Assembly (NCBI GenBank): GCA_947496235.1
Contig: CANMCE010000022.1
Coordinates: forward strand, 1-47,436
Length of the DNA stretch: 47,436 nt
Direction: 5' to 3'
Source: an uncultured Glaciecola sp.
GTDB taxonomy: Bacteria > Pseudomonadota > Gammaproteobacteria > Enterobacterales > Alteromonadaceae
The notes beneath the pieces are model-generated. The model was not told the origin of the DNA, searched no databases, and saw only the letters and a list, made by a program, of their open reading frames with translations. Positions within the stretch are counted from its first letter, which is position 1. Every line of letters begins with the position of its first letter. A program made the position numbers and the translations under genes. Shown in pieces: positions 8,540-17,104 of the stretch.

Positions 8540-10125
8540 TCATCTTCCTCCGCATCGGGCAATTCTATACTCAGGTAACGAAGCGTTTGACTAACTTTTT
8601 GCCTAAAGCCTCTTAATGTGTGCTGATTAACCTCTGAAAATTCTCCATGTTCCGCATTAGCTAGACTCCAGAGCAGCATATCAAGCGCTTTTACCGCCTC
8701 AACATTGTCCTTGCAAACGTTGTACATCTTATGAAAATAAGGGTGAGTCTTACCGAGAGTAACACACGTATTACCTTCATCATCACATGATGGTTCCCAT
8801 AGTTCATCCCCTAGAATAGAGTCTTCTTCATGGACACGGACTTTTTTATCTTCATAAACCCTGATCCCTTCAATTACCACAGGTTTCATCTGATTCATGT
8901 TACGAATCGTTACGGTGTCACCGTCAACTGTCAACTCTGAGTTTTTTGTAAATTTGGAATGTTTATCTATCGCTTTATCGGCAGGACCATGAGCTCTGTT
9001 AGCGTTTGCAGCGATTGTTCGAGCCTGCCCTCTCAAAAGCTCCTGTCTCCATGGAGATACTAAACGTCGAAGTTCTTCTCGAATTTCCACTGGGATAATC
9101 ACGCGGCTTTTACGAAAGTCGATGTTAAACACATCGTCCAATTTATGATCAAAATGCAGTTCAACGCGAAGACGAGTTATCTTACTCTCTTTTTTATACA
9201 TGCGATGTGGCCAACCGTCATGCCATATTAACCTGCCTTCACGGTAAATATAGAAGCCCTGATTATCTAGACTGTACCGGACATACTTTTGTTCATCAGA
9301 ATTGAGGTCATTTTGAGAAGGAATTACACTGCCTTTTACAGTAAATGACTCCATATTCCCACTCAAATCGACAGGAACAACTTTCTCTCTAAGTATCCTA
9401 GAACGAACACCATCTAACGAAACAAAATCTGAGCAAAGCGGATCCCAACCTTTCAATTCGAAAGGAGCTTGATCACAAATTTTCATTGAAATTGAAACTG
9501 ATTTTTCAGCCAAAAACTTAAAAAATATGGCACTTAATTCCAGTGAAATCTCATGTCCAAGACTGTCTATCGCGGTTTTAGTTTGTTGAACACTAGCTTT
9601 TTTAATTAATCGGTCAGTATTTTCCCAGATGATCATAGTTCCGCCGTTATCAGTGAAACCTTTCAACTCTTCATAATCATCGTAATAGTCCTCAGCATCA
9701 GGAGTTTCCAGCTCCCATCGGTCAGTGCTGATGATTCTGTCAATATCCCAAGCACGACCAGTTTGAACACTATCTTTCTGAGTTAGTACGACAAGTCGGC
9801 GACAAAATGCCGTTGAGGCCGTTTTCAGGCCCATACCGAACTTCCCTAAAGATTTGGGATTTGCTCGTTTCTCCGAACCGTAGCGCATTGCATTTAGCAA
9901 CTCTGCTTCAGACATGCCATTGCCGTTATCGGTAAAAATGACTCTGAACTCACCATACATATACTGAAGCTCTATCGAAACTTTCGTGGCATTAGCAGCA
10001 ATGGCATTATCGATAATGTCTGCAAATGCGGCTTCACGGGTATAACCAGTATCTCGTAAACTTTCTACTAAACGTGCAGCGGAGGGACGAAAGTCATTTT
10101 CTAGTATTTCTTGTTGTTGACTCAT
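8536..10125 (-). CDS. MORC/Hsp90-like GHKL ATPase
   Basis: 529 aa. The three GHKL signatures are intact near the N-terminus: the N-box (E31...D36-IIDN40-AIAANA), the G1 motif DNGNGM (66-71) and the G2 motif GKFGMGLK (94-101). The order and spacing fit MORC-like ATPases of bacterial restriction neighbourhoods; such ATPases dimerise through the GHKL domain when ATP is bound and may clamp DNA. No topoisomerase or histidine-kinase domains follow. The C-terminal domain (442-517) is repeated in the next protein. Coupled by 4-nt overlaps to both the SNF2 gene upstream and the partner gene downstream. Confidence 0.85.
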   Translation of the reverse strand: MSQQQEILENDFRPSAARLVESLRDTGYTREAAFADIIDNAIAANATKVSIELQYMYGEFRVIFTDNGNGMSEAELLNAMRYGSEKRANPKSLGKFGMGLKTASTAFCRRLVVLTQKDSVQTGRAWDIDRIISTDRWELETPDAEDYYDDYEELKGFTDNGGTMIIWENTDRLIKKASVQQTKTAIDSLGHEISLELSAIFFKFLAEKSVSISMKICDQAPFELKGWDPLCSDFVSLDGVRSRILREKVVPVDLSGNMESFTVKGSVIPSQNDLNSDEQKYVRYSLDNQGFYIYREGRLIWHDGWPHRMYKKESKITRLRVELHFDHKLDDVFNIDFRKSRVIIPVEIREELRRLVSPWRQELLRGQARTIAANANRAHGPADKAIDKHSKFTKNSELTVDGDTVTIRNMNQMKPVVIEGIRVYEDKKVRVHEEDSILGDELWEPSCDDEGNTCVTLGKTHPYFHKMYNVCKDNVEAVKALDMLLWSLANAEHGEFSEVNQHTLRGFRQKVSQTLRYLSIELPDAEEDE

Positions 10126-11981
10126 AAACCTAAGTTTTCCAAATATGCAAGCATGATTTGCTTGTCTGTATCTTTATCATCAGCAACCGAGACGACTCGG
10201 TCACTCAGCTTTTGTTTGAGGCGTATTCGCTCATCAATCGTTTCTTCAATGGTATCGGCGTAATACATATAATAAACACTGACTATGGACTTTTGTCCAT
10301 TCCTCCATGCTCTAGCTGTCGCCTGCTCTTCTAGAGCTGGGTTCCATTGTCTGCTGTAATGAATAACGTGTGTAGCTGCCGTAATATTCAATCCCATTCC
10401 AGCAGTTTTTGGGTGAAGAATCAGGACATCAAAGCCATTCGAGGATGAAAATTTATCAATTAACAACTGACGTTTCACATTTGGCGTTCTCCCGTCGATA
10501 ACGCCAGCAATAACTCCGTACTTTTCTTTAATAGTACCTTTGATAAGATCAATAGCTCTCTGAAAGGTTGCAAAAATGATGACCTTTTCTTCTGCTTGGG
10601 CAATGACATCTAGTTTTAACAGCAACAGTTCAAATTTGGCACTCTGTTTTGACAACAAGCGAACGTCCGTTGGTATCACAGCATTTAGAAGAGATGGGTG
10701 CGCTGTAAACTGCTGAAGTTTATTTATCAGTGGAAGTATGCCTGCACCTCCTGCATCAGCATCAAACTTCATTTCTTCGATAATACTAGTGTATGCGGAC
10801 TTCTCAATGTCTCCCATCGATACAGGCAGATGTATGTCCAACTTTTCTGGAAGTTGTTCAAGCACATCTTTTTTCATCCGTCGAAGGGTTATCTGACGTA
10901 GTGATAATTCTAACTCTCCCAAATCTTTGTTGAGCGTTTCAGATAAATCACGGTTGACGTAGCGTGATTGAAATCTATCCTGTGACCCTAAGTATCCAGG
11001 GAATACCAAGTCACAAAGAGACCAAGCATCCAGTAAGCTATTCTCTACAGGGGTTCCAGACATTGCAACGACTACACCACTGTCCAAACGCCTTGCAGCA
11101 ATTGACCTTCTTGAGTTTGGATTTTTCAACATGCTTGCTTCATCAAACACAGTAAGAGCAAAATTCAACTCTTCTAGCATTGCGATATCAGAAGTCATCG
11201 TTGTATATGGCGTAATCACGACACTATGCGCGGAAAGAGCAGTGCTGATACCTCGTCGAGAGCTCCCGTAGTGTAAGTATGGTTCAATGCTAGCAGCAAA
11301 AAATGCGAATTCACGTATCCAGTTATCTAATAAAGGATTGGGTACCACTATCAGCACCCTTGCTTCTGGATTCTGTTCGAGAATATTGCAACATAAGGCA
11401 ATAATTTGGGCAGTTTTACCTAACCCCATATCATCTGCGAGGATTGTTCCAATACCGTTTTCCACACAAAAACTCAGCCATTCTACGCCCTCTTTTTGAT
11501 AAGGATATAGGTCCTTTATGAACAGATTCTCGTGATGGGAGATACTTTTTCTTTTTACTCGCAAGGTTTCCAAGAAGTTAGAAGGTAGCGGTTCACACAA
11601 GCCTTCTTGATGCAAAGTTCTTATCAGCTTGATTAAAGAGGGTAAAGGTAATTGCAAGTCAGCAAATGCCGTATCTACGTATTCCTTTATTTCTGTGTTC
11701 ACAAAGTAAATCCGTTTGGCATTAACAATAAAGTACCCCTGACACTTCAAAGAGTAGAGTTGCTGTTCATTCAACTGCTCACCTTTAAAACTGACAGAAA
11801 AATGGGGCGCAGGCTCTATATGGAAATGAAAGCGAATGTTTGCTGGGCGCTTTGAAGCAATTAGAGAAAGTTCTTCATCATTAAAAATGACATTAATACG
11901 ACCATAATTGTACAGCTCTTCCGATGATATTGGCACATTCTCAAACTCAATAACACCGTTATTAATCAGATATGTCATCAC
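10122..11981 (-). CDS. SNF2-family DNA translocase/helicase
   Basis: 619 aa. An N-terminal ~150-residue region precedes the two RecA-like lobes. Lobe 1 has Walker A DDMGLGKT (183-190), SNF2 motif Ia (VVPNPLLDNW) and motif II written DEAS (280-283) rather than DEAH, followed by SGTP. Lobe 2 has the GMGLN motif V region and QATARAWRNGQ as motif VI, diagnostic of the SWI2/SNF2 group. Expected to move along double-stranded DNA using ATP. It is the first gene of the minus-strand restriction operon, 108 nt from the divergent methyltransferase gene with the shared operator-like repeats between. Confidence 0.9.
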   Translation of the reverse strand: MMTYLINNGVIEFENVPISSEELYNYGRINVIFNDEELSLIASKRPANIRFHFHIEPAPHFSVSFKGEQLNEQQLYSLKCQGYFIVNAKRIYFVNTEIKEYVDTAFADLQLPLPSLIKLIRTLHQEGLCEPLPSNFLETLRVKRKSISHHENLFIKDLYPYQKEGVEWLSFCVENGIGTILADDMGLGKTAQIIALCCNILEQNPEARVLIVVPNPLLDNWIREFAFFAASIEPYLHYGSSRRGISTALSAHSVVITPYTTMTSDIAMLEELNFALTVFDEASMLKNPNSRRSIAARRLDSGVVVAMSGTPVENSLLDAWSLCDLVFPGYLGSQDRFQSRYVNRDLSETLNKDLGELELSLRQITLRRMKKDVLEQLPEKLDIHLPVSMGDIEKSAYTSIIEEMKFDADAGGAGILPLINKLQQFTAHPSLLNAVIPTDVRLLSKQSAKFELLLLKLDVIAQAEEKVIIFATFQRAIDLIKGTIKEKYGVIAGVIDGRTPNVKRQLLIDKFSSSNGFDVLILHPKTAGMGLNITAATHVIHYSRQWNPALEEQATARAWRNGQKSIVSVYYMYYADTIEETIDERIRLKQKLSDRVVSVADDKDTDKQIMLAYLENLGL

Positions 11982-11996
11982 TATTCTCTTTTTACC

Positions 11997-12010
11997 AGGT
12001 AAAAAACCGG
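11997..12010 (+). promoter_or_regulatory. operator-like repeat O1
   Basis: The 14-mer AGGTAAAAAACCGG contains the small dyad GGT-N5-ACC. An almost identical copy (13 of 14 bases) lies at 12060-12073. Both sit in the divergent intergenic region of the restriction cassette, close to the SNF2 start, and are good candidates for binding by the HTH domain of the methyltransferase. Confidence 0.6.
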
Positions 12011-12059
12011 ATACCTATTGCAATTTTTAGCACTCGTATATAAAGTTCGAGGTATTAAT

Positions 12060-12073
12060 AGGTAACAAACCGG
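12060..12073 (+). promoter_or_regulatory. operator-like repeat O2
   Basis: AGGTAACAAACCGG, the second copy of O1, 63 bp away (six helical turns) and only 16 nt before the GTG start of the methyltransferase gene. Occupancy here would block that gene, giving negative feedback. A TTGCAA box and a TATAAA box lie between the two copies, 15 nt apart. Confidence 0.6.
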
Positions 12074-12089
12074 AATTATTATAAGCACC

Positions 12090-13412
12090 GTGGCAGAAAT
12101 ATTAAATACCTCTCATCATATCAAACAGTTAAGAGAAAATCTTGGCTTAGGCCAGCGTGAGTTCGCAAACATGCTGGGGTTAGGCAAAGACGGGGAGCGT
12201 ACGGTCCGAGGATGGGAAAGTGGTGAACACCGACCTTCACCTCTTAAATGGAGTCGTATTATTGAACTGAAAGATCAAATGCAGCGCTACTACGATAACG
12301 CCCCGTTAAAACAAAAGCCTCTTAAAGACACTTTGTTTACCTTTATCGATTTGTTCGCGGGGATCGGTGGTATTCGCTATCCTTTTCAGCAGCTTGGTGG
12401 ACATTGTGTGTTCACTTCTGAATGGGATAAGTTTGCCCAGAAAACGTACTTAGAAAACTATGGCGAAATGCCCAATGGCGACATTACTAAGATTCCTGCT
12501 TCAAAAATTAACGACCACGATATTCTCTTGGGTGGATTCCCTTGCCAAGCATTCTCGCAGGCGGGACTAAAGCAGGGGTTTAATGACACCCGCGGAACTA
12601 TGTTTTTCGAGATTCAGCGAATCCTTGCTGCTAAAAGACCAAAAGCATTCTTACTGGAAAACGTTAAGCAGATTCGTACCCATGATAAGGGACGTACACT
12701 AAAGACAATATTGGATATTCTTCAGGGCAGACATGATCAAGAAATTCCTGATGACATCCCTATAAGTGAAGAAGCAAGACATGCCCTATCTGACAGACTG
12801 AACTACTGGGTTGATGTCCGCGTACTGAGAGCTGCAGATTTTGGCGCTCCACAAAACCGAGAGCGAGTTTTCATCATTGGATATAATAAAGATGAATTCC
12901 CAAGTGTGGATTTTGAACAATTGTTCCAGTGGCCGGAACCTCCGAAAACACCGACACGTGTCGGTGATATTCTTCAGACTCAACAGGAACTGGATGCAGA
13001 TAAAAAAGTTCAGGGTAAAGACCGCTTCACCATTTCCGATAAGCTATGGGAAGGCCATCAGAAACGTAAAGCTGAACATAAAACCAAAGGCAATGGTTTC
13101 GGTTATTCACTTTTTAATGCCGAAAGTAAATATACAAATACTATAAGTGCCCGTTACTATAAAGATGGTTCAGAGATCCTAATTGACCAAAGCCATCTAG
13201 GTAAAAATCCACGAAAGCTTACACCGAGAGAATGTGCTAATTTACAGGGGTTCCCGCCGGAATTTAACGTAGATGCCGTTTCTCAAGTTCAGATCTACAA
13301 GCAGTTCGGAAACTCGGTTTGTATGAACGTTATACATGCCGTAGCGGAAAAAATGGTATTGACGCTGACAAAAGCCTCAGAGCAATCACAAAACCAACTA
13401 AAAGTTGGGTAA
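12090..13412 (+). CDS. DNA (cytosine-5) methyltransferase with N-terminal HTH
   Basis: 440 aa. Residues 8-60 form an HTH of the XRE/HTH_3 type (QREFANMLG...RTVRGWESG). The 5mC methyltransferase core follows in order: motif I (DLFAGIGG, ~87-94), catalytic motif IV GGFPCQ with C152, motif VI ENV (190-192), motif VIII QNRERVFIIG, a variable target-recognition region, motif IX (RECANLQGFP) and motif X (QFGNSV). All catalytic motifs are intact. Methyltransferases with such an HTH arm are known to repress their own promoters (M.SsoII/M.EcoRII type), and matching repeats lie just upstream. The start is GTG with a poor ribosome-binding site; the next in-frame ATG would cut into the HTH. It protects host DNA from the divergent restriction operon. 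Confidence 0.93.
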   Translation: MAEILNTSHHIKQLRENLGLGQREFANMLGLGKDGERTVRGWESGEHRPSPLKWSRIIELKDQMQRYYDNAPLKQKPLKDTLFTFIDLFAGIGGIRYPFQQLGGHCVFTSEWDKFAQKTYLENYGEMPNGDITKIPASKINDHDILLGGFPCQAFSQAGLKQGFNDTRGTMFFEIQRILAAKRPKAFLLENVKQIRTHDKGRTLKTILDILQGRHDQEIPDDIPISEEARHALSDRLNYWVDVRVLRAADFGAPQNRERVFIIGYNKDEFPSVDFEQLFQWPEPPKTPTRVGDILQTQQELDADKKVQGKDRFTISDKLWEGHQKRKAEHKTKGNGFGYSLFNAESKYTNTISARYYKDGSEILIDQSHLGKNPRKLTPRECANLQGFPPEFNVDAVSQVQIYKQFGNSVCMNVIHAVAEKMVLTLTKASEQSQNQLKVG

Positions 13413-13418
13413 CCAGCA

Positions 13419-13446
13419 AGGGCTCTGTGTTCAGGAGCCTTTTTTA
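13419..13446 (+). terminator. rho-independent terminator after the methyltransferase
   Basis: GGCTC and GAGCC arms (extended by one G-T and one A-T pair) around a 9-nt loop, followed by TTTTTT. Six nt after the methyltransferase stop codon, so it closes the rightward unit. Confidence 0.8.
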
Positions 13447-13490
13447 TAAAGTCAAAAGTCAAGTTCACTTAGCTTCTTAAGCTACTATTG

Positions 13491-13649
13491 TTCGATTGCA
13501 TGAACATTTAATCAACTATTTCATTGAATATTTTATCCGTCTATTTCCGTTTTGTTGATTAATAATTAAGAAAAATTTGACTGGTCATTCGGAGCAATTC
13601 TTAATGTATTTGATTTTTAAAACTGAGCACTTTTAAATGCACTCCAACA
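13491..13649. repeat. dispersed ~160-bp repeat, copy R2
   Basis: Direct-orientation match to R1 (4087-4245); together they flank the whole restriction cassette. It begins ~45 nt after the methyltransferase terminator. A 43-codon minus-strand frame at 13601-13732 (MKRFAIGAINQVLSNQ...) runs into the repeat and may be the vestige of the gene from which the repeat derives; it has no good ribosome-binding site. Confidence 0.8.
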
Positions 13650-13812
13650 TGAGTTCCTAATTTAAATAAATTATGTAATTCAGCTTGGTTACTCAATACT
13701 TGGTTAATTGCTCCAATAGCAAATCGCTTCATGGATGAATTATATCCATTCGTTCAAAAACCCCTCAACCTCTATTAAGTTAAAAGTGAATTTTTAAGAA
13801 ATCCAAATAGCG

Positions 13813-13880
13813 CATTGCATGATGTTATACTTCAACCGGGGACGTTTATAAATATTCATACGACAACTATGGCTTTTAGT
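13813..13880 (-). mobile_element. IS6-family terminal fragment G
   Basis: About 70 bp similar to the 5' terminal segment of the other IS6 remnants (compare GACGTTTATAAATATTCAT here with TACGTTTATAAATATTCAT near 20800). The rest of the 13447-14063 gap, apart from R2, shows no supported gene. Confidence 0.5.
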
Positions 13881-14063
13881 GGATTAACTTGTAGATACCC
13901 ATCATTTAGCTCTAACTCGATATTTACTCTACTATTTGCATTTGTCTTACGTATGTATTTCACAATTGAAGTTAAGTCAATATTAACTACTAACGCCTTG
14001 CTCACCGAAAAATTAGGAGCGCAGCGAGTAATTTATCCGAGTGCAGCAACTTGTTAGCCTTCC

Positions 14064-14903
14064 TTATATAAACCTATTTTGGCAAAACCACTGACTTTCA
14101 GACAGACAAGTATACAAAGCTGTTTGCCATGAATTTGTGTTAACCTGCATTCTACTTTCAGCAGCATCTCTTAAAAAGTTTTCTAACTCACCACCACCAC
14201 CATCTTCAAATATTTTCCTAGAGATGAACTCAATACTCGCAAGTTCTTCAGCTGCATGAGAAGAATAAAGAGAAGCTAATTTAAAAGTACTGAAATGGTG
14301 CTTTAACCTTTCCTTTAACAGTTCATCACAATTTCTAGGAGGATCAACATAAAACTCAATAGCGACAGGTATTGATTCCGTTAACTTTGCTTTTATCCAA
14401 GTAAAACCCTCAACGTCATCATAATACGGATGCAATGTTTCCTGTTCTGAATTTCTAGGAATATCTTCGCCTTTAGTTTTATTACAATCCTGACAGGAAG
14501 GAATCAAATTTAATGGTGAAACAGCCAATGATGGATAATGCGCTTTAGGTAAATGATGATCTAATGCAGAAACAACTCGCTGAGAACATAGCGGGCACCT
14601 TCCATGTTCAGGTAGTGCCATGATCCTGTCATAGTAAATCCTGCCTGGCGCCATTTTTTTAGCCATTCTCGAAGTATAAACTTTTTTCATCTCATCAACT
14701 GAAACGGCATCTGCCACATTATCTTTGGTCTTAATTGTATGTAACTCTGCTACTGCAGCTTTCTGGTCAAACTCTACTGAAGCTTCTCCAATCTCTTCTG
14801 AGCAGGATTGTAAACGGCGTTTGAGGTCAACATTCATTACGCGCTCAATACACGCCTCAAAAACAACAACTGCATTTTCATTTGGTGGCACCAATTTCCT
14901 CAT
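14064..14903 (-). CDS. ptuB: PtuB-like HNH endonuclease (Septu)
   Basis: 279 aa. An HNH module with structural cysteines lies at residues ~101-147: C103-P-L-C106, then LDHHLPK with H116/H117, then N132 LIPSC137-x-x-C140-N-K. The LDHxLPK and NLIPSCxxCN spacing matches HNH proteins paired with AAA ATPases in the Septu anti-phage system. The gene overlaps the upstream ATPase gene by 4 nt, the expected ptuA-ptuB order. In known Septu systems PtuB cuts DNA as part of a complex with PtuA. The HNH gene itself looks complete, but its partner is damaged, so the system may be inactive here. Confidence 0.75.
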   Translation of the reverse strand: MRKLVPPNENAVVVFEACIERVMNVDLKRRLQSCSEEIGEASVEFDQKAAVAELHTIKTKDNVADAVSVDEMKKVYTSRMAKKMAPGRIYYDRIMALPEHGRCPLCSQRVVSALDHHLPKAHYPSLAVSPLNLIPSCQDCNKTKGEDIPRNSEQETLHPYYDDVEGFTWIKAKLTESIPVAIEFYVDPPRNCDELLKERLKHHFSTFKLASLYSSHAAEELASIEFISRKIFEDGGGGELENFLRDAAESRMQVNTNSWQTALYTCLSESQWFCQNRFI

Positions 14904-15934
14904 ACTTGGGCTCTCTTCAAGACAAATAAAGCACGTAAAATCCCTTTAGCCTCTACGCCCAATTGACCATTAAAACTATTTACCGCCGCCTCATAATCTT
15001 CGAACTTAGCCACAGCATCGTTTAGTAAATTATGAAACCCGGAATCTGTATGTTCTAAGCCAAATACCTCTCTAGTTAATATACCTACATTTTCTCCAAA
15101 CGACTCTGTCTCGAGCCTTTCGACTTTTGATAGGTGCCCACTTCGCCAAAGTTTCCATGTACAACTTTTAGGTACTTCTTGAAGTACCACTGGTGAGTGA
15201 GTTGCTATTATAGAAACTGCATTTCTATTAATTAAAAGATCTGAAAGTGATCTAATAAAGGCAGATAACAACGGCGGGTGAAGATGAGCTTCAGGCTCAT
15301 CCAAAAAGACCAAGCTTCTCTCTTCAATTGTTTCTACCAGCCTAGTAATAGTAAGAAGTACAATTTTATGGCCGGAACTCAAATTCTTAAATATTCGCCC
15401 TGATACTTCTTTAAAATCATTCTCTTCTTCAATTTCTAAAATTGATGCAACATTAATGTCGCCGAAAACAGGATCTGTCTCTAGCTTTCCAATTGCCCTT
15501 TTCCAGCGTTCAATTTTATTTCCGGCTTTACATGCAAGTATACTTTTTACAAACTCATTTTTAAGAATGACGGGGCTTTTGGGCGGGAGGCTTTTTTCTC
15601 CAACCTTCTTTATTCTTTTTAAACCCACATAAGAAAACTGTATTCCCGATGACTTATCCCTTTTCTCAGGTAATGGCTCCGTTTCATCAAACGCGCTAAA
15701 GGTAACTGAAACAACGTTAGAAAAAAGCTCCCCATCAAAACTTTCTGTTGATGCGAATTCACCTACTTTAGAGGAAGGTGAGTCATCATCAATGAGAGAG
15801 CTAATCATGTTATTAATTAAGTGGGTTTTACCAACACCATTTCGCCCGATCAGCACATGTATATTTGTTGGTGGGTTACTTTCTGGAGTCACATCAAAAG
15901 CGAGCTCAATTCGTTTATCAACTGTGCCTTTCAT
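14900..15934 (-). CDS. ptuA: PtuA-like AAA ATPase, 5'-truncated (Septu)
   Basis: 344 aa from the first available ATG. ABC/SMC-like ATPase of the AAA_15/21 type: Walker A GRNGVGKT (30-37), signature-like SSGHK (186-190), Walker B LVFLDEPE (208-215) and H-loop ATHSP (244-248). The same frame stays open for 69 further codons upstream, to a TAG at 16142-16144, and reads like protein (KAIKERVTGTSLLRS), but contains no ATG, GTG or TTG. That TAG lies at the outer end of the IS6 remnant at 16146. The natural start was therefore lost when the element arrived. The listed ATG has no ribosome-binding site. Probably a pseudogene. Confidence 0.75.
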   Translation of the reverse strand: MKGTVDKRIELAFDVTPESNPPTNIHVLIGRNGVGKTHLINNMISSLIDDDSPSSKVGEFASTESFDGELFSNVVSVTFSAFDETEPLPEKRDKSSGIQFSYVGLKRIKKVGEKSLPPKSPVILKNEFVKSILACKAGNKIERWKRAIGKLETDPVFGDINVASILEIEEENDFKEVSGRIFKNLSSGHKIVLLTITRLVETIEERSLVFLDEPEAHLHPPLLSAFIRSLSDLLINRNAVSIIATHSPVVLQEVPKSCTWKLWRSGHLSKVERLETESFGENVGILTREVFGLEHTDSGFHNLLNDAVAKFEDYEAAVNSFNGQLGVEAKGILRALFVLKRAQV

Positions 15935-16145
15935 CTTTGGTGATTGATATGAGAATGAATACTCGGATAATCGTGCCCCACCTTTTGCTAGCCTTCTATA
16001 CTGCCCCTTAACTGAAGTATGACTAACCGATCTTAGTAGTGATGTACCTGTAACTCTTTCTTTAATTGCTTTGGTATCACAATAATAGATTTTAGTTAGT
16101 AAAAAGTGAATTAACTGATTTGTCGAAGTGCGGTTATACTTCTAA

Positions 16146-16934
16146 GTGTACTGACAAGTTAAGTTATGGACTTGAAATAATACTACCAGTCTAAATACTC
16201 AATTCGTTGTTATGTTCTTCCAAGACACAATTGCCCTATTCCTTAACATTTTACAATGCTTAGCAAACAACAGGAATCTCCCTAAATTGAATAAATTCTG
16301 AACTTCAGAATGAGTAATCAGAAATCACTGCCCTTGTTTAATAGAATTGAATATCCACATGACCCTATCTCTTATTCGAGTGGACTGATAAGATAACTCG
16401 GCTTTATTGTTCGCATATAAAGATTTGTAGTGAATAGAGCTTGGCATCAAGACTTTGCGAATTAGAGGATAACTGGGTAGTTTATAGGTGACTATCTTCC
16501 TTGGAAGTGCTTCGTTTACGTCAATCAAACGCTTAAATAAGCGTTTAGCGGCCTTACAATCTCGCTTCTCTTGGATAAATATATCAATGACATCCCCATC
16601 TTGATCGACGACTCGCCATAGATCATAGATAATGTCGGATCCCATTTACTTTTATAAAAACTTCATCAATGAAACATGTATTACCAAGTCCATTTCATTT
16701 TCTATTTAATCTTTTAGCATACGCAGGACCAAATTTGTTGCAACAACATCGAATAGCTTTATAACTAACTTCTGTACCTCGTTCGTTAAGTAAATTTTCA
16801 ACATATTTTAAATTAAAATTGAATCGGTAGTAGAGCCTTACTTAGCACTTACTGGTGCTCGGCGGAAATCTGAGACATTCATAAAAATTCATCCGATAAC
16901 TATGTTTGTCAGCGACATAACATGTCAATACTGT
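16146..16934 (-). mobile_element. IS6-family element B, near full length, decayed
   Basis: About 790 bp, the usual IS6 size. The ends are inverted: GTACTGACAAGTTAAG at 16148-16163, and at 16916-16932 a segment whose complement reads AGTATTGACATGTTATG. It encloses one transposase pseudogene. This is the best copy of the family in the window and the reference for the other fragments. Confidence 0.8.
16205..16892 (-). pseudogene. IS6-family DDE transposase, inactivated
   Basis: The reading frame can be followed from MNFYECLRFPPS (start ~16892) through RLYYRFNFNLKYVENLLNER, KFGPAYAKRL and FIDEVFIKVNG (first catalytic Asp) to LWRVVDQDGDVIDIFIQ (second Asp) and NLFNLGRFLLFAKH near the C-terminus. 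This is the standard IS6 layout over about 230 codons. It is broken by a TAA after codon 16, a TGA near codon 63, a frameshift near 16645 and a TGA at 16325 that replaces the usual Arg of the QRFL motif. The 106-codon frame at 16325-16645 is only its intact middle part. Confidence 0.85.
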
Positions 16935-16958
16935 GCTAAGTGAATAGAAAATGAACGT

Positions 16959-16987
16959 TTGCACTTGTTCAGAACATGCACTATGCT
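16959..16987 (+). promoter_or_regulatory. possible sigma-70 promoter for the PKD lipoprotein gene
   Basis: TTGCAC (16959-16964), a 17-nt spacer and TATGCT (16982-16987), about 117 nt before the gene start. Boxes are only moderate matches. Confidence 0.3.
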
Positions 16988-17104
16988 CAAAAAATAGCCA
17001 CTCTATTTATCTTAATAAATTCATCAACTATATAAGCATAAAATCACCCTCAAGTTTGACTACTCGTCACTGCAGTCTGCGTAATTGGTTTTTAAGGAAG
17101 AAAA

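Noticed and set aside
4404-13412. Naming the restriction cassette as DISARM, BREX or MADS
   Set aside because: No PglZ, BrxC, DrmA/B or protein-kinase genes are present; the motor-nuclease pair is of LlaJI/McrBC type.
13815-14057. An 80-codon plus-strand frame
   Set aside because: Begins inside an IS6 end fragment and shows no protein-like pattern or ribosome-binding site.
14064-16141. A retron-associated form of Septu
   Set aside because: No reverse transcriptase reading frame or YADD motif is next to the ATPase and HNH genes.
16325-16645. A 106-codon open frame that could be called a gene
   Set aside because: It is the intact middle part of a broken IS6 transposase; homologous residues continue on both sides in other frames or beyond a stop.
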